Positions 45,731 through 57,881 of a DNA stretch of 64,000 nucleotides are shown piece after piece (position 1 is the first letter of the stretch; each line of letters begins with the position of its first letter). Both the position numbers and the translations under genes were made by a program. Location: NCBI RefSeq assembly GCF_005250615.1, contig NZ_SULM01000003.1, positions 310,001 to 374,000 on the forward strand, in the 5' to 3' direction. This DNA comes from Pseudomonas rhizoryzae (lineage in GTDB: Bacteria > Pseudomonadota > Gammaproteobacteria > Pseudomonadales > Pseudomonadaceae). Below the pieces are notes generated by a model. It saw only the letters and a list, made by a program, of their open reading frames with translations. It did not search any database and had not been told where the DNA came from.

Positions 45731-46249
45731 CTACCACTCCGTCATGGCACCGCGAAATCTGAGTGCCGTCTGCTTGAGGCTTTCTCGCCAGGCTTCCACC
45801 TCTTCGAGGCTCAATTCCGGCTCCGCGGGCTCCAGGCTCACCGCTTCGATCAGCGGCAGCGTCGGGTCCTGCTTGGGCCGCCGCGGCGCCTGGGGCGGCT
45901 GCAGCAGACGCTGGTACTCGGCGATCAGTCGCGCCAGCCAGGTCTCCGGATTGCCGGCCAGTTCGGCCAACTCGCCCATTTCCGGGCTGGGTGCCTCATC
46001 CAGGGCGGCGGGCGCGAGCAGCACCGCCAGCGAGGTGGCCTCCATGGTGGGGTGCCGGTAGAAACCCGCCACTTCCTGGCAGAGACCGAGCAGCGCGCCG
46101 TGCAAATGGAACAGGCAGGCTTCGCGTTCGGCCATGATGCGTCCCTGGCTTTGCGCCGAGGGCGCGGCCAGGGCCGAGCGCCAGCTTTCCAGCGCCAGGC
46201 CGGCGAAATAGAGCTTCTGGTTGGTCCGGGTGTAACGCTCGTTGGCCAT
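45731..46249 (-). CDS. DUF6586-like conserved protein
   Basis: A 172-residue protein with no signal or membrane helix. The N-terminal half is helical ('ERYTRTNQKLYFAGLALESW' and 'EREACLFHLHGALLGLCQEVAGFY'), with a Pro-rich linker and an acidic C-terminal helix ('LSLEEVEAWRESLKQTALRFRG'). It resembles the family of pseudomonad proteins that precede topA. I chose the ATG at 46249 (GGAG 6 bases upstream). Function unknown. Confidence 0.8.
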   Translation of the reverse strand: MANERYTRTNQKLYFAGLALESWRSALAAPSAQSQGRIMAEREACLFHLHGALLGLCQEVAGFYRHPTMEATSLAVLLAPAALDEAPSPEMGELAELAGNPETWLARLIAEYQRLLQPPQAPRRPKQDPTLPLIEAVSLEPAEPELSLEEVEAWRESLKQTALRFRGAMTEW

Positions 46250-46308
46250 GCCCTTCTCCTGCGACCGGCGCACCGGTCGGCTTGTCTCCCGCTAGCGCCG
46301 ATCAGGCC

Positions 46309-48915
46309 CTAGCGCTTTTCTTCCACCTGCCACTTCTTGCCGTCGTAGAAGGCCTTCCAGCCGGTGGGCTTGCCCTCGACCTCGGTCTGTACGTACTGCT
46401 CCTTGGTCTTGCGACTGAAGCGGATCACTGCCGGGCGACCTTCGGAATCTTTCACCGGAGCGCTGAGCAGATAATGGTACTTGGGATCGATCTCGTCGCG
46501 ATGGGGCAGCAGTTCGCTGACCAACGGTGCACGGGTCTCGCGATTCTTCGGGAAACCGCTGGCGGCCAGGAACAGCCCCGAGGCGCCGTCGCGCAGCACA
46601 TAGGTGTCATCGACCTTCTCGCAGCGCAGCTCCGGCATCGGCACGGCGTCCATCTTCGGCGGAGCCGGCTCGCCATTCTTGAGCAGCTTGCGGGTGTTCT
46701 TGCAGGCCGGATTGGTACAGCCGAAGAACTTGCCGAAGCGACCGGTCTTGAGCTGCATCTCGCTGCCGCACTTGTCGCATTCCAGCGAGGGGCCTTCGTA
46801 GCCCTTGATGCGATAGCTGCCCTCTTCGATCTCGTAGCCCGGGCAGTCCGGGTTGTTGCCACAGACGTGCAGCTTGCGGTGCTCGTCGATCAGGTAGGCG
46901 TCCATCGCCGTGCTGCAGATGGGGCAACGATGCTTGCCGCGCAGCACCAGGGATTCCGACTCGCCCTCGTCGTCTTCGGCGATCTCGTCGCCCGGCACCA
47001 GGTTAATGGTGGCCTTGCAGCGCTCCTTGGGCGGCAGGGCATAGCCGGAGCAGCCGAGGAAGACGCCAGTGGAGGCGGTACGGATCATCATCGGCCGGCC
47101 GCAGACCTGGCAGGGAATGTCGGTCAGGGTCGGCTGGTTGGCTCGCATGCCCTTTTCGCCGGCCTCGGCGGTTTCCAGCTTCTGCTTGAAGTCGCCGTAG
47201 AATTCGTCGAGCAGATTCTTCCAGTCCCGCTCGCCCTGGGCAACGTCGTCCAGGTTGCCTTCCATGCTGGCGGTGAAGCCGAAGTCCATCAGGTTGGCAA
47301 AGCTTTCGTTGAGTCTGTCGGTGACGATGTCGCCCATCTTCTCGGCATAGAAACGGCGATTGTGCACCGTCACGTAGCCGCGATCCTGGATGGTGGAGAT
47401 GATGGCGGCATAGGTGGACGGCCGACCGATGCCGCGCTTCTCCAATTCCTTGACCAGGCTGGCTTCGGAAAAGCGCGCCGGCGGCTTGGTGAAGTGCTGG
47501 CTCGGATCGAGCTTGATCAGGCCAAGGTCTTCACCCTGCTTCATCTCGGGCAGGACATCGTCGTCACCCGGCTTGCTCTGCTGCGGCAGGACGCGGGTGT
47601 AGCCATCGAACTTGAGGATGCGGCCACGGGCACGCAGCTCGAAGTCACCGGCCACGGCGGTCACCGTGGTGGACAGGTATTCGGCCGGCGGCATCTGGCA
47701 GGCCAGGAACTGACGCCAGATCAGCTCGTACAGGCGCTCGGCGTCGCGCTCCATGCCCGACAGGCTGTTGGGCTTGACGTTGACGTCGGACGGGCGGATG
47801 GCCTCGTGGGCTTCCTGGGCGCCTTCGCGGCTGCCGTAGACGTTGGCCTTTTCCGGCAGATATTTCTTGCCGAACTCGCTCTCGATGTAGCCGCGGGCCA
47901 TGGCGATGGCATCGCCCGAGAGGTTGGTCGAGTCGGTACGCATGTAGGTGATGTAGCCGGCCTCGTAGAGACGCTGGGCCATCATCATGGTCTTCTTCAC
48001 TCCGAAGCCCAGGCGATTGCTCGCCGCCTGCTGCAGGGTGGAGGTGATGAAGGGCGCCGAAGGCTTGCTGCTGGTCGGCTTGTCCTCGCGCTTGGCGATG
48101 CGATAGCCGGCTTTCTCCAGCTTGGCCAGGGCCGCCTTGGCCTGGGCTTCGTTGAGCGGCTTGAAGGCTTCACCCTTCTCGCGCACCACCTCGAAACGCA
48201 CCTGGTCCTTTTTCGGCGTGGCCAGGTCGGCGTGGATTTCCCAGTATTCCTCGGGGACGAAGGCGCGGATCTCGCGCTCGCGCTCCACCACCAGCTTGAC
48301 CGCAACGGACTGTACCCGACCAGCGGACAGGCCACGGGCGATCTTCGCCCACAGCAGCGGCGAGACCATGTAGCCGACCACACGGTCGAGGAAGCGACGG
48401 GCCTGCTGGGCATTGACGCGATTGATGTCCAGCTCGCCGGGCTGGGAGAAGGCATCCTGGATGGCCTTCTTGGTGATTTCGTTGAAGACCACGCGCTTGT
48501 AGCGCGAGTCGTCGCCACCGATGGCTTCCCGCAGGTGCCAGGCGATGGCCTCCCCTTCGCGGTCCAAGTCGGTTGCGAGATAGACGGTGTCGGCGTCCTT
48601 GGCCAGGCGGCGCAGTTCCTCGATCACCTTTTCCTTGCCGGGCAGGATCTCATAGTGCGCCTTCCAGCCGTGCTCGGGATCGACGCCCATGCGGGCGAAC
48701 AGCTGGCGCCGGGCCTTTTCCTTGGGTGACAGCGCAGGCGCCTCGGCGGCGGTCTTGCGCGTCTTGGCGGCGGGCTCCTTGGCGGTGCCGGCGCCGCTGG
48801 TGGGAAGGTCGCGGATGTGGCCGATGCTCGACTTCACCACGTACTGGTTGCCCAGGTACTTGTTGATGGTCTTGGCCTTGGCCGGGGATTCCACGATGAC
48901 CAGCGATTTACCCAT
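46309..48915 (-). CDS. topA: DNA topoisomerase I
   Basis: An 868-residue type IA topoisomerase that relaxes negative supercoils. The Toprim domain shows '[10 protein letters not shown]' and '[17 protein letters not shown]', and Tyr324 in 'ITYMRTDST' is the nucleophile. Three tetracysteine zinc ribbons follow (from 'CQVCGRP', 'CPICSTA' and 'CDKCGSE', the last ending '[11 protein letters not shown]'), then a basic C-terminal domain. There is no partner gene; it stands downstream of the DUF1653 gene. Confidence 0.97.
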   Translation of the reverse strand: MGKSLVIVESPAKAKTINKYLGNQYVVKSSIGHIRDLPTSGAGTAKEPAAKTRKTAAEAPALSPKEKARRQLFARMGVDPEHGWKAHYEILPGKEKVIEELRRLAKDADTVYLATDLDREGEAIAWHLREAIGGDDSRYKRVVFNEITKKAIQDAFSQPGELDINRVNAQQARRFLDRVVGYMVSPLLWAKIARGLSAGRVQSVAVKLVVEREREIRAFVPEEYWEIHADLATPKKDQVRFEVVREKGEAFKPLNEAQAKAALAKLEKAGYRIAKREDKPTSSKPSAPFITSTLQQAASNRLGFGVKKTMMMAQRLYEAGYITYMRTDSTNLSGDAIAMARGYIESEFGKKYLPEKANVYGSREGAQEAHEAIRPSDVNVKPNSLSGMERDAERLYELIWRQFLACQMPPAEYLSTTVTAVAGDFELRARGRILKFDGYTRVLPQQSKPGDDDVLPEMKQGEDLGLIKLDPSQHFTKPPARFSEASLVKELEKRGIGRPSTYAAIISTIQDRGYVTVHNRRFYAEKMGDIVTDRLNESFANLMDFGFTASMEGNLDDVAQGERDWKNLLDEFYGDFKQKLETAEAGEKGMRANQPTLTDIPCQVCGRPMMIRTASTGVFLGCSGYALPPKERCKATINLVPGDEIAEDDEGESESLVLRGKHRCPICSTAMDAYLIDEHRKLHVCGNNPDCPGYEIEEGSYRIKGYEGPSLECDKCGSEMQLKTGRFGKFFGCTNPACKNTRKLLKNGEPAPPKMDAVPMPELRCEKVDDTYVLRDGASGLFLAASGFPKNRETRAPLVSELLPHRDEIDPKYHYLLSAPVKDSEGRPAVIRFSRKTKEQYVQTEVEGKPTGWKAFYDGKKWQVEEKR

Positions 48916-49062
48916 GGGAGAGTCAGATTCCTGCTTGAAAGCGATGAGCGAGCGGAGAGCGAGCGCCGTAGCGGCGGATGAAGGACCAGCACGTCTTCGT
49001 CTGGTGCGCCGGGGCGGTCGGCCTACGCGGCACCGCTATATATAGTGGCGATGTCGGCAAGG

Positions 49063-49314
49063 TCAAGGCTGGGTCTTGGCATCCAGCCCCAAGGGATCGA
49101 CTTCGGCGCTGATCAGCGCGAAGCGCGGCACCTGCTCGCCGTCCACCTGGACGCTCTCGCGAAACATGCTCAAGGGCCGGGCCCAGAGACCATATTCACC
49201 GTACAGCGCCTGATAGATGACCAGCTCTTCCTCGGTCTCCGAATGCCGGGCAAGGCCCAGTACCCGATACTGCTGACCCTTGTAGTGCCGGTAGAGTCCC
49301 GTCTGCAATGCCAT
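49063..49314 (-). CDS. DUF1653 protein
   Basis: An 83-residue protein with the DUF1653 core: 'GLYRHYKGQQYRVLGLARHSETEEELVIYQALYG' style barrel, ending in 'SMFRESVQVDGEQVPRF'. The fold is a small beta barrel, with no known reaction. It is located between fadA's terminator and topA. Confidence 0.88.
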   Translation of the reverse strand: MALQTGLYRHYKGQQYRVLGLARHSETEEELVIYQALYGEYGLWARPLSMFRESVQVDGEQVPRFALISAEVDPLGLDAKTQP

Positions 49315-49325
49315 GTTCCACCTCG

Positions 49326-49363
49326 AAAAAAGAAAACCGGGGCAGCCCTGGGGGCGCCCCGGT
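49326..49363 (-). terminator. Rho-independent terminator of fadBA
   Basis: On the minus strand ACCGGGGC, a GC-rich loop and GCCCCGGT are followed by TTTCTTTTTT, 21 bases past the fadA stop. It separates fadBA from the DUF1653 gene. Confidence 0.88.
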
Positions 49364-49383
49364 CGGATGACGCACGCCGCGGA

Positions 49384-50580
<1,197 letters not shown>

Positions 50581-52728
50581 TCAACCGAAGAAGCGTTGGC
50601 CGGCGGCGGCCATTTCGCGGAGTTTGGGGGTCGGGTGGTACAGCGGCCCGAGATCGGCATACTTGTCGGCCATGGCGACGAATTCGGCCACACCGAGGCT
50701 GTCGATGTAGCGCAGCGCGCCGCCACGGAAGGGTGGGAAGCCGATGCCGTAGATCAGGCCCATGTCGGCTTCGGCGGCGCTGTCGACGATACCGTCTTCC
50801 AGGCAGCGCACGGCCTCCAGGCACAGCGGCGCCATCATCCGCTCGACGATCTCCTCATCGGTGAATTCACGCTGTTCGTAGGTGACCGGTGCCAGCACCT
50901 CGGCCACGGCCGGATCGGCGACCTTCTTCGGCTTACCCTTTTTGTCGGTCTCGTAGACATAGAAGCCCTTGCCGTTCTTCTGGCCGAAGCGCTGGGCTTC
51001 GTAGAGGGCATCCACCGCGGTCTTGCGGCTTTCCTTCATGCGCTCGGGGAAGCCCTCGGCCATGACGTCACGGGCGTGGTGGGCGGTGTCCATGCCGACC
51101 ACGTCCATCAGGTAGGCCGGGCCCATGGGCCAGCCGAATTTCTCCATCAGCTTATCGACACGCTGGAAATCGGCCCCCTGGGCCAGCAGCGCGGCGAAGC
51201 CGCCGAAGTAGGGGAAGAGGATACGGTTGACCAGGAAGCCGGGGCAGTCGTTGACCACGATGGGGTTCTTGCCCATCTGCCGGGCATAGGCCACGGTGGT
51301 GGCGATGGCCTTCTCGCTGGTCTTCTCGCCGCGGATCACCTCGACCAGGGGCATCATGTGCACCGGGTTGAAGAAGTGCATGCCGCAGAAGTTTTCCGGG
51401 CGCTTGAGCGCCTGGGCCAGCAGGCTGATGGAGATGGTGGAGGTATTGGAGGTGAGGATGGCGTCTTCGCGCACCTGGCCTTCGACTTCGGCCAGCACGG
51501 CCTGCTTGACCTTGGGATTCTCAACCACGGCCTCGACCACCAGGTCGACGCTCTTGAAGTCGCCATAGGACAGGGTCGGGCGAATGCGATTGAGCGCTTC
51601 GGCCATCTTCACCGGCTCCAGGCGGCCCTTCTCGACGCGCTTGTTGAGCAGCTTGCTGGCTTCGCTCAGGCCCAGCTCCAGGGCTTCGTCGCGGATGTCC
51701 TTCATCAGGATCGGCGTGCCCTTGAGCGCGGACTGGTAGGCGATACCGCCACCCATGATGCCGGCGCCCAGCACGCTGGCCAGCTTGACCGGCGCGGCCA
51801 GCTTCTCCAGCCCCTTGGCCTTGCGCTTGAGCGCCTGGTCGTTGAGGAACAGCCCCACCAGGCTGGCGGAGACCGAGGTCTGGGCCATCTTGGCGAAGCC
51901 GGCGCCTTCCACTTCCAGGGCCTTGTCGCGGCCGTAGTTGGCGGATTTCTGGATGGCCTTGATGGCCTCCAGCGGCGCCGGGTAATGCGGACCGGCTTGG
52001 CTGGCGACGAAGCCCTTGGCCGATTCGAAGGCCATCATGGCTTCGATGGCGTTGAGCTGCAGTTTCTCCAGCTTGGGCTTGCGCTTGGCGCGGTAATCCA
52101 GCTCGCCGGCGGCGGCGCGACGGACCAGGTCCAGCGCGGCGTCGAACAGGTGCTCAGGAGCCACCACGGCATCGGCCACGCCGACCTTGAGGGCGGTGGC
52201 GGCGTCGTTTTCCTTGCCGGAGGCGATCCACTCGATGGCGTTGTCGCTGCCGATCAGGCGCGGCAGGCGGACGGTACCACCCCAGCCGGGATAGATGCCC
52301 AGCTTGACTTCCGGCAGGCCGATGCGCGCGGCGGTGCTCAGCACCCGGTAGTCGGCGGCCAGGGTCATCTCGCAACCGCCACCCAGGGCGATGCCACCCA
52401 CGGCGGCCACGGTGGGGACCGGCAGGTCTTCGAAGTCGTTGAAGATACGGTTGATCTCGGCGATGCCGGCCTGCAGCTCTTCGGTCGGCCGGCTGAACAT
52501 CTCGACGAATTCGGTGATGTCGGCGCCGACGATGAAGACGTCCTTGCCGCTGGTGACGATGACGCCGCGCAGGCCGGCGTGGGCTTTCAGGGCATCCACG
52601 GCCTGGCGGAATTCGCGCAGGGTGATGGCGCTGAACTTGTTGACCGATTCGCCTTGGAGGTCGAAGCGAAGTTCGGCGATGCCGTCCTCCACGTCGCGCA
52701 CCGAAAGGGCTTTGCCTTCGAAAATCAT
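50581..52728 (-). CDS. fadB: Multifunctional fatty acid oxidation subunit FadB
   Basis: A 715-residue protein. The N-terminal enoyl-CoA hydratase/isomerase domain has Glu120 and Glu140 ('[12 protein letters not shown]' and 'GLPEVKLG'), and the 3-hydroxyacyl-CoA dehydrogenase part has '[14 protein letters not shown]' and '[18 protein letters not shown]'. The start '[10 protein letters not shown]' (ATG 52728) gives the exact family length; the longer frame covers the promoter. In pseudomonads PsrA represses fadBA. Confidence 0.96.
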   Translation of the reverse strand: MIFEGKALSVRDVEDGIAELRFDLQGESVNKFSAITLREFRQAVDALKAHAGLRGVIVTSGKDVFIVGADITEFVEMFSRPTEELQAGIAEINRIFNDFEDLPVPTVAAVGGIALGGGCEMTLAADYRVLSTAARIGLPEVKLGIYPGWGGTVRLPRLIGSDNAIEWIASGKENDAATALKVGVADAVVAPEHLFDAALDLVRRAAAGELDYRAKRKPKLEKLQLNAIEAMMAFESAKGFVASQAGPHYPAPLEAIKAIQKSANYGRDKALEVEGAGFAKMAQTSVSASLVGLFLNDQALKRKAKGLEKLAAPVKLASVLGAGIMGGGIAYQSALKGTPILMKDIRDEALELGLSEASKLLNKRVEKGRLEPVKMAEALNRIRPTLSYGDFKSVDLVVEAVVENPKVKQAVLAEVEGQVREDAILTSNTSTISISLLAQALKRPENFCGMHFFNPVHMMPLVEVIRGEKTSEKAIATTVAYARQMGKNPIVVNDCPGFLVNRILFPYFGGFAALLAQGADFQRVDKLMEKFGWPMGPAYLMDVVGMDTAHHARDVMAEGFPERMKESRKTAVDALYEAQRFGQKNGKGFYVYETDKKGKPKKVADPAVAEVLAPVTYEQREFTDEEIVERMMAPLCLEAVRCLEDGIVDSAAEADMGLIYGIGFPPFRGGALRYIDSLGVAEFVAMADKYADLGPLYHPTPKLREMAAAGQRFFG

Positions 52729-53140
52729 CAGCGGGTCTCCCTTGAGTCCTGGTCGCGAAGCGGGCGGCGGCTTCAGGTGGAAGCCGAGAATCGCCAGCCC
52801 CGATATTGTTCTGTGGAGGGCACCGGCCGGGCCGGGGCGAAAATTCATACAACCGTTTGAACGGCTCGCACAACCTTCTGGCAAAAGCGGGCGCTTGTCA
52901 ATTGGGACGCACGGGGAAAGCGCGGCCGAGGGTTCCAACGGCCGACGCTTGAGCTTGTCGCGCTTCTGTGCAAGATAGCCGTGGAGCTATCCCCGACTCC
53001 TGGAGTCGAAACTACAAGTGGGCGAGCGTCTGCCTGAACAGTTGAGCGCAAGCCGGTGCTATTCAGTCAGTGCCTGAAGCCTGCGAATCGAGCGCCAGCC
53101 ACGGTACGGCCTGGCGCCCCATCATGAAGGAGAGATGTGT
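52729..53140. other. 412-bp divergent intergenic region between fadB and the usp gene
   Basis: No gene is seen. On the minus strand there is an isolated TTGACA (52896-52901), without a good -10 at the right distance, and an imperfect PsrA-like stretch GTTCAAACGGTTGTA (52848-52862) with one CAAAC half-site. Inverted repeats include CGACTCC-TGGAGTCG (52994-53008) and GATAGC-GCTATC just before it. AAGGAGAG at the right end is the usp ribosome site. Promoters for fadBA and usp must lie here but I cannot place them with certainty. Confidence 0.5.
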
Positions 53141-53581
53141 ATGGCCTACCAACACATATTGGTCGCCGTCGACCTGACCGACGATTGCCAGCCGGTGATC
53201 CGCCGCGCGGTTGCCCTGGGTCAGTGCTGCGGCAGCAAGGTGTCGCTGGTGCATGTCGTCGAGCCCATGGCCATGGCCTTTGGCGGCGACGTGCCCATGG
53301 ATCTGTCGTCGCTGCAGCAGCAGCAGATCGAGCAGGCCCGCGAGCGACTGGACGGTTTCACCACCCAGTATGCGGAGCTGGCGGGTAATTGCGTGCTGGC
53401 CTATGGGCAGCCGCGCCAGGAAATCCACCGCATGGCCAAGGAGCAGGGCTGCGACCTCATCGTGGTCGGCAGCCATGGTCGTCACGGCCTGGCGCTGCTG
53501 CTGGGCTCGACGTCCAACGATCTGCTGCACGGCGCGCCCTGCGATACCCTGGCGGTAGCCCTGAAGAAAGACAAAGCCTGA
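53141..53581 (+). CDS. uspA: Universal stress protein (UspA family)
   Basis: A 146-residue UspA-fold protein. 'HILVAVDLTDD' opens the fold, and 'GSHGRHGLALLLGSTSNDLL' carries the ATP-binding G-x2-G-x9-G-(S/T) pattern. I chose the second of two close ATG codons (53141) because GGAG lies 8 bases from it but only 2 from the first. Its stop is 20 bp from the convergent uup stop. Role in stress survival is typical; partners unknown. Confidence 0.92.
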   Translation: MAYQHILVAVDLTDDCQPVIRRAVALGQCCGSKVSLVHVVEPMAMAFGGDVPMDLSSLQQQQIEQARERLDGFTTQYAELAGNCVLAYGQPRQEIHRMAKEQGCDLIVVGSHGRHGLALLLGSTSNDLLHGAPCDTLAVALKKDKA

Positions 53582-53600
53582 TCCCGCAAGCCAGGCTGGC

Positions 53601-55514
53601 TTACTCCAGCTCGGCCCAGCGCTCGATAAGGCGATCCAGCTCGGCCTGCAGTTCATCCATGCGGGCCAGCTTGGCGCGGGTGACCTCGGCCGGCAGTTGA
53701 TAGAAATCCGGCGCGGCGATGGCGGTCTGCAAGGCTTCCAGCTCGATTTCCGCGGTTTCGATGGCGGCCGGCATGGCGTCGAGTTCGCGCTGCTCCTTGT
53801 AGCTGAGCTTGCGCTTGGCCGGTGCCACTGCCGCAGCCACGGGCGCCGCGACCGGGGCAGGGTCGACCTTGGCGGCAGGCGCTGCCGGCTTGTCTTCACG
53901 GGTCGCCACACCGAGCAGGCGCGGCGAGCCGCCCTGGCGCAGCCAGTCCTGGTAGCCGCCGACGTATTCCTGGACCCGCCCTTCCCCCTCGAACACCAGG
54001 GTGCTTGTCACCACGTTGTCGAGGAAGGCCCGGTCGTGGCTGACCATCAGCACGGTGCCCTCGAAACTCAGCAGCACCTCTTCCAGCAGCTCCAGGGTCT
54101 CGACGTCGAGGTCGTTGGTGGGTTCGTCCAGCACCAGCAGGTTGGCCGGCTTGCTGAACAGCTTGGCCAGCAGCAGGCGCGCGCGTTCACCGCCGGACAG
54201 CGCCTTGACCGGAGTACGGGCGCGCTGGGGGCTGAATAGGAAATCGCCGAGGTAGCTCAGCACATGGCGATCCTGGCCGTTGATGGTGATGAATTCGCGG
54301 CCTTCGGCGAGGTTGTCGATCACCGTCTTCTCCGGCTCCAGTTGCAGGCGCAATTGGTCGAAATAAGCGATCTCCAGCTTGGTGCCGTACTGGATGGTGC
54401 CGGTAGTGGGTTGCAGGTCGCCCAGCAGCAGCTTGAGCAGGGTGGTCTTGCCGGAGCCGTTGGGGCCGAGCAGGCCGATGCGGTCGCCGCGCTGGATCAG
54501 CAGGGTCAGGTCGCGGATCAGCGGCTCGCCGCCGGGATGGGCATAGCTCATGTGCTCGGCGAGGATCACCTGCTTGCCGGACTTGTCCGCCGTCTCCAGT
54601 GTGAGGTTGGCCTTGCCCTGGCGTTCACGCCGCTCGCTGCGTTCGTTGCGCATGGCCTTGAGGGCGCGGACGCGGCCTTCGTTGCGGGTGCGCCGGGCCT
54701 TGATGCCCTGGCGGATCCACACCTCTTCCTGGGCCAGGCGCTTGTCGAACAGAGCGTTGGCGGTCTCTTCCGCTGCCAGCTGCTGCTCCTTGTGCACCAG
54801 GAAGCTGGCGTAGTCGCCCTGCCAGTCGATCAGGTTGCCGCGATCCAGTTCGAGGATGCGGGTGGCCAGGGCCTGCAGGAAGGCGCGGTCGTGGGTGATG
54901 AACAGCACGGCGCCGGGATAGCCACGCAAGGCCTCTTCCAGCCAGGCGATGGCGCCGATGTCCAGGTGGTTGGTGGGTTCGTCGAGCAACAGCAGATCGG
55001 GCTCGGCCACCAGCGCCTGGGCCAGCAGCACGCGGCGACGCCAGCCACCGGAGAGTTCGGCCAGGGTCTTCTCGGCCGGCAACTGCAGGCGGCTCAGGGT
55101 GCTTTCCACCAGTTGCTGCAGGCGCCAGCCATCGCGGGCTTCCAGCTCCTGCTGGACGCGCATGAGGTGGTCCATGTCCAGCTCGCCGCTGGTGTCCTGG
55201 GTCAGGTGGTGGTACTCGGCGAGCAGTTCGCCGACGCCGGCCAGGCCCGCGGCCACCACGTCGAACACCGTGCGGTCGTCGGCGCGCGGCAATTCCTGCG
55301 GCAGTTCGCCGATCTTCAGCGCCGGGGCGCGCCAGACTTCGCCATCGTCGGCCTGCTGCTCACCCTTGACGATACGCAGCAGGCTGGATTTGCCGGTGCC
55401 GTTGCGGCCAATGATGCATACCCGCTCGCCCCGTTCGATCTGCCAGGACACCCCGTCCAGCAAGGGGGTGACGCCAAAGGCCAGGGATACGTTGGTGAAC
55501 TTGAGCAGCGCCAT
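53601..55514 (-). CDS. uup: ABC-F ATPase Uup
   Basis: A 637-residue protein with two ABC domains: Walker A 'GRNGTGKSS' and 'GPNGSGKTT', signatures 'LSGGWRRR' and 'LSGGERAR', and 'DEPTNHLD' and 'DEPTNDLD'. The ends carry a Pro/Ala-rich linker and a C-terminal coiled coil ('KRKLSYKEQRELDAMP' onward), which is the Uup DNA-binding domain. No transmembrane part, so it acts on ribosomes or DNA. The coiled coil and the order relative to slt fit Uup rather than EttA or YheS. Confidence 0.92.
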   Translation of the reverse strand: MALLKFTNVSLAFGVTPLLDGVSWQIERGERVCIIGRNGTGKSSLLRIVKGEQQADDGEVWRAPALKIGELPQELPRADDRTVFDVVAAGLAGVGELLAEYHHLTQDTSGELDMDHLMRVQQELEARDGWRLQQLVESTLSRLQLPAEKTLAELSGGWRRRVLLAQALVAEPDLLLLDEPTNHLDIGAIAWLEEALRGYPGAVLFITHDRAFLQALATRILELDRGNLIDWQGDYASFLVHKEQQLAAEETANALFDKRLAQEEVWIRQGIKARRTRNEGRVRALKAMRNERSERRERQGKANLTLETADKSGKQVILAEHMSYAHPGGEPLIRDLTLLIQRGDRIGLLGPNGSGKTTLLKLLLGDLQPTTGTIQYGTKLEIAYFDQLRLQLEPEKTVIDNLAEGREFITINGQDRHVLSYLGDFLFSPQRARTPVKALSGGERARLLLAKLFSKPANLLVLDEPTNDLDVETLELLEEVLLSFEGTVLMVSHDRAFLDNVVTSTLVFEGEGRVQEYVGGYQDWLRQGGSPRLLGVATREDKPAAPAAKVDPAPVAAPVAAAVAPAKRKLSYKEQRELDAMPAAIETAEIELEALQTAIAAPDFYQLPAEVTRAKLARMDELQAELDRLIERWAELE

Positions 55515-55734
55515 GGGTTTCTCCGCGAAAAATGGCGACCAGTCTAGCAGAGACAGCCACCTACCCGGCGTTCGTCGCCGGCCGGCGAAACATCCACGCC
55601 GCCCGACGGCAGGCCATATCCGCCGCTTTCGCCGGCTGGCGCCGACACGTAAGCTAGACTGCCCCGTGACGGTCGGCCGCTGGCCTTGCGCTTTGCACGC
55701 CGCCCCCTCCGCATCCAGCTTTTACGGAATTCCC

Positions 55735-57663
55735 ATGCGCGGTCGCCTGCTCTGTCTCCTGCCCCTGCTGCTCGCTCCTCTGATCGCCTCCACCACCTCG
55801 CAGGCCGCTCCCCTGGAGCAGCAGCGGCAACTCTACGACCAGGCCAAGGCGGCGCTGGACAAGGGTGACGCCAGCGTCTACCTGGCCAATCGCGGCGAAT
55901 TGCGCACCTATCCGCTGGAGCCCTACCTGGCCTATGACGAGCTGATCAAGCGCGTCCCTGGCGCCAGCGACGCCGAGATCGAGACCTTTCTCGCCGAGCA
56001 CGGCGACCTGCCGCAATCCAACTGGCTGCGCCTGCGTTGGCTGCGCAGCCTGGCCGACCGCGGCGACTGGACACGCTTCGAGAAGTACTATTCGCCCGAC
56101 TACAACTTCACCGAATTGGATTGCCTGCACGGCCAGTACCTGATCGCCCAGGGCAATGCCAGCGAGGGCTTCAAGCTGGCGGAAAAGCTCTGGCTGGCGG
56201 GCAAGCCCCAACCGACCACCTGCGATGGTCTGTTCCAGGCCTGGGCGGCTCGTGGGCAGCTCACCGAGGAGCGGGTGTGGGAACGCGCCAAGCGGGCCGC
56301 CGACAAGGGCGAGTACGGTCTGGTGCGCGCCCTGATGCCGCAGTTGCCCACCCTCGCCAGCCAGGCCCAGCGCCTGATCGAGGTGGCGCAGAAGCCGCAG
56401 CTGATCACCAATGTCCAGGCCTTCACTCCGGCCAGCGAAAGCCTCGCCGACGTGGTCGGCCTGGGCCTGCGCAAGCTGGCGCGCCAGGACCCGGAGCAGG
56501 CCATGCCCTTGCTCGAGATCTACAGCCAGCGCATGCCCTTCACCCGCGACGAGAAGGTCGCCATCGCCCGGCAGATCGGCCTGACCCTGGCGAAGAATTT
56601 CGATCCGCGTGCCCTGCCGCTGATGGAGCGCTACGACCCCGAACTGCGTGACGACGACGTCAGCGAATGGCGCGCCCGGTTGCTGCTGCGCCTGGGTCGC
56701 TGGAGCGATGCCCATGCGCTGATCGAGCGCTTTCCGCCGAGTCTGGCCAAGGCCAACCGCTGGGAATACTGGCGTGCCCGTACCCTGGAGCTGATGCAGC
56801 CGCAAAGCCCCACGGCGTTGCACGAATACGCCGAGGTCAGTCGCGAGCGCGACTACTACGGCTTCCTCGCCGCCGACCGCAGCAAGGCGCCCTACCAGCT
56901 CAACAACCGGCCGCTGGTGCTGAGCGAAGCGCTCAAGCGCAAGGTACGCAACACCCCCGGCGTGCAGCGCGCCCTGGAATTCATCGCCCGCGGCGAGCCG
57001 ATCAATGCCCGCCGCGAGTGGTTCTACGTCAGCCGGCATTTCAATCGCGACGAGTTGGTCGCCCAGGCGCGCCTGGCCTATGACATGCAGTGGTACTTCC
57101 CGGCGATCCGCACCATCAGCCTGGCCAAGTACTGGGATGACCTGGACGTGCGCTTCCCCATCGCCTACCGCGAAAGCTTCCTGCGCGAAGCCCAGGCCCG
57201 CGGCCTGCACAGCAGCTGGGTGTTCGCCATCACCCGACAGGAGAGCGGCTTCATGGCCGATGCGCGCTCCGGGGTGGGGGCCATGGGCCTGATGCAGCTG
57301 ATGCCGGCCACCGCCAGCCACACCGCCAGCAAGTTCGCCATTCCCCTGGCTTCGCCGCAACAGGCGCTGGCCCCGGAGAAGAACATCGAGCTGGGTACCG
57401 CCTACCTGTCCATGGTCAACGCCCAGTTCAACGGCAATCGGGTACTGGCCTCGGCGGCCTATAACGCCGGCCCCGGCCGGGTGAAGCGCTGGCTGACCGG
57501 CGCGCGTCATCTGGCCTTCGATGTCTGGGTGGAGACCATCCCCTTCGACGAAACGCGGCAATACGTGCAGAACGTGCTGGCCTATGCGGTGATCTATGGC
57601 CAGAAGCTCAATGCGCCGCAGCCGCTGGTGGAGTGGAACGAGCGCTTCTTCGACGAGACCTGA
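55735..57663 (+). CDS. slt: Soluble lytic murein transglycosylase Slt
   Basis: A 642-residue periplasmic enzyme. It has a signal peptide cleaved after about residue 24 ('TTSQAA'), a long alpha-superhelical U-shaped domain, and a C-terminal catalytic domain with Glu503 in 'TRQESGFMADARSGVGAMGLMQLMPATA' style motif. It cleaves glycan strands to 1,6-anhydromuropeptides, the substrate pool for nagZ. The start is the ATG at 55735, which gives the family length; it is divergent from uup. Confidence 0.96.
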   Translation: MRGRLLCLLPLLLAPLIASTTSQAAPLEQQRQLYDQAKAALDKGDASVYLANRGELRTYPLEPYLAYDELIKRVPGASDAEIETFLAEHGDLPQSNWLRLRWLRSLADRGDWTRFEKYYSPDYNFTELDCLHGQYLIAQGNASEGFKLAEKLWLAGKPQPTTCDGLFQAWAARGQLTEERVWERAKRAADKGEYGLVRALMPQLPTLASQAQRLIEVAQKPQLITNVQAFTPASESLADVVGLGLRKLARQDPEQAMPLLEIYSQRMPFTRDEKVAIARQIGLTLAKNFDPRALPLMERYDPELRDDDVSEWRARLLLRLGRWSDAHALIERFPPSLAKANRWEYWRARTLELMQPQSPTALHEYAEVSRERDYYGFLAADRSKAPYQLNNRPLVLSEALKRKVRNTPGVQRALEFIARGEPINARREWFYVSRHFNRDELVAQARLAYDMQWYFPAIRTISLAKYWDDLDVRFPIAYRESFLREAQARGLHSSWVFAITRQESGFMADARSGVGAMGLMQLMPATASHTASKFAIPLASPQQALAPEKNIELGTAYLSMVNAQFNGNRVLASAAYNAGPGRVKRWLTGARHLAFDVWVETIPFDETRQYVQNVLAYAVIYGQKLNAPQPLVEWNERFFDET

Positions 57664-57807
57664 GCCCCTGCCGGCCGATGCCGGCGCACCGCCGCGGATT
57701 CGAACGCCGGGGCGAGTCCGCTGCGCCAGAAGCGGCGTTTCCCTGCGGAGCCGCACCGCAGAGCGCCTTGCCCCTGCTGCCTGACCTCCAGCTGCCACGC
57801 GACCCGC

Positions 57808-57834
57808 GTGACGGGCTGCGCAAAGCCCCGTCAC
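57808..57834 (+). terminator. Hairpin downstream of slt
   Basis: GTGACGGG, an 11-base loop and CCCGTCAC form an 8-bp stem about 145 bases past slt. No T run directly follows. A TATACT (57839-57844) just after could be a -10 for the binding-protein gene. The rest of the 218-bp gap shows nothing else. Confidence 0.5.
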
Positions 57835-57881
57835 CCCCTATACTGCAGCCCCTTTTTTTCCGCTATTGAACCGGAGAAACC

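Noticed and set aside
46282-48729. 815-residue open frame opposite topA
   Set aside because: Exact antisense of a full-length topA with all catalytic motifs; composition is the His/Gln/Gly/Asp-rich pattern of GC-bias shadow frames, no ribosome site or domain.
52847-52862. PsrA operator upstream of fadB
   Set aside because: Only one CAAAC half-site and an imperfect partner; not listed as a binding site although PsrA control of fadBA is likely from established knowledge.
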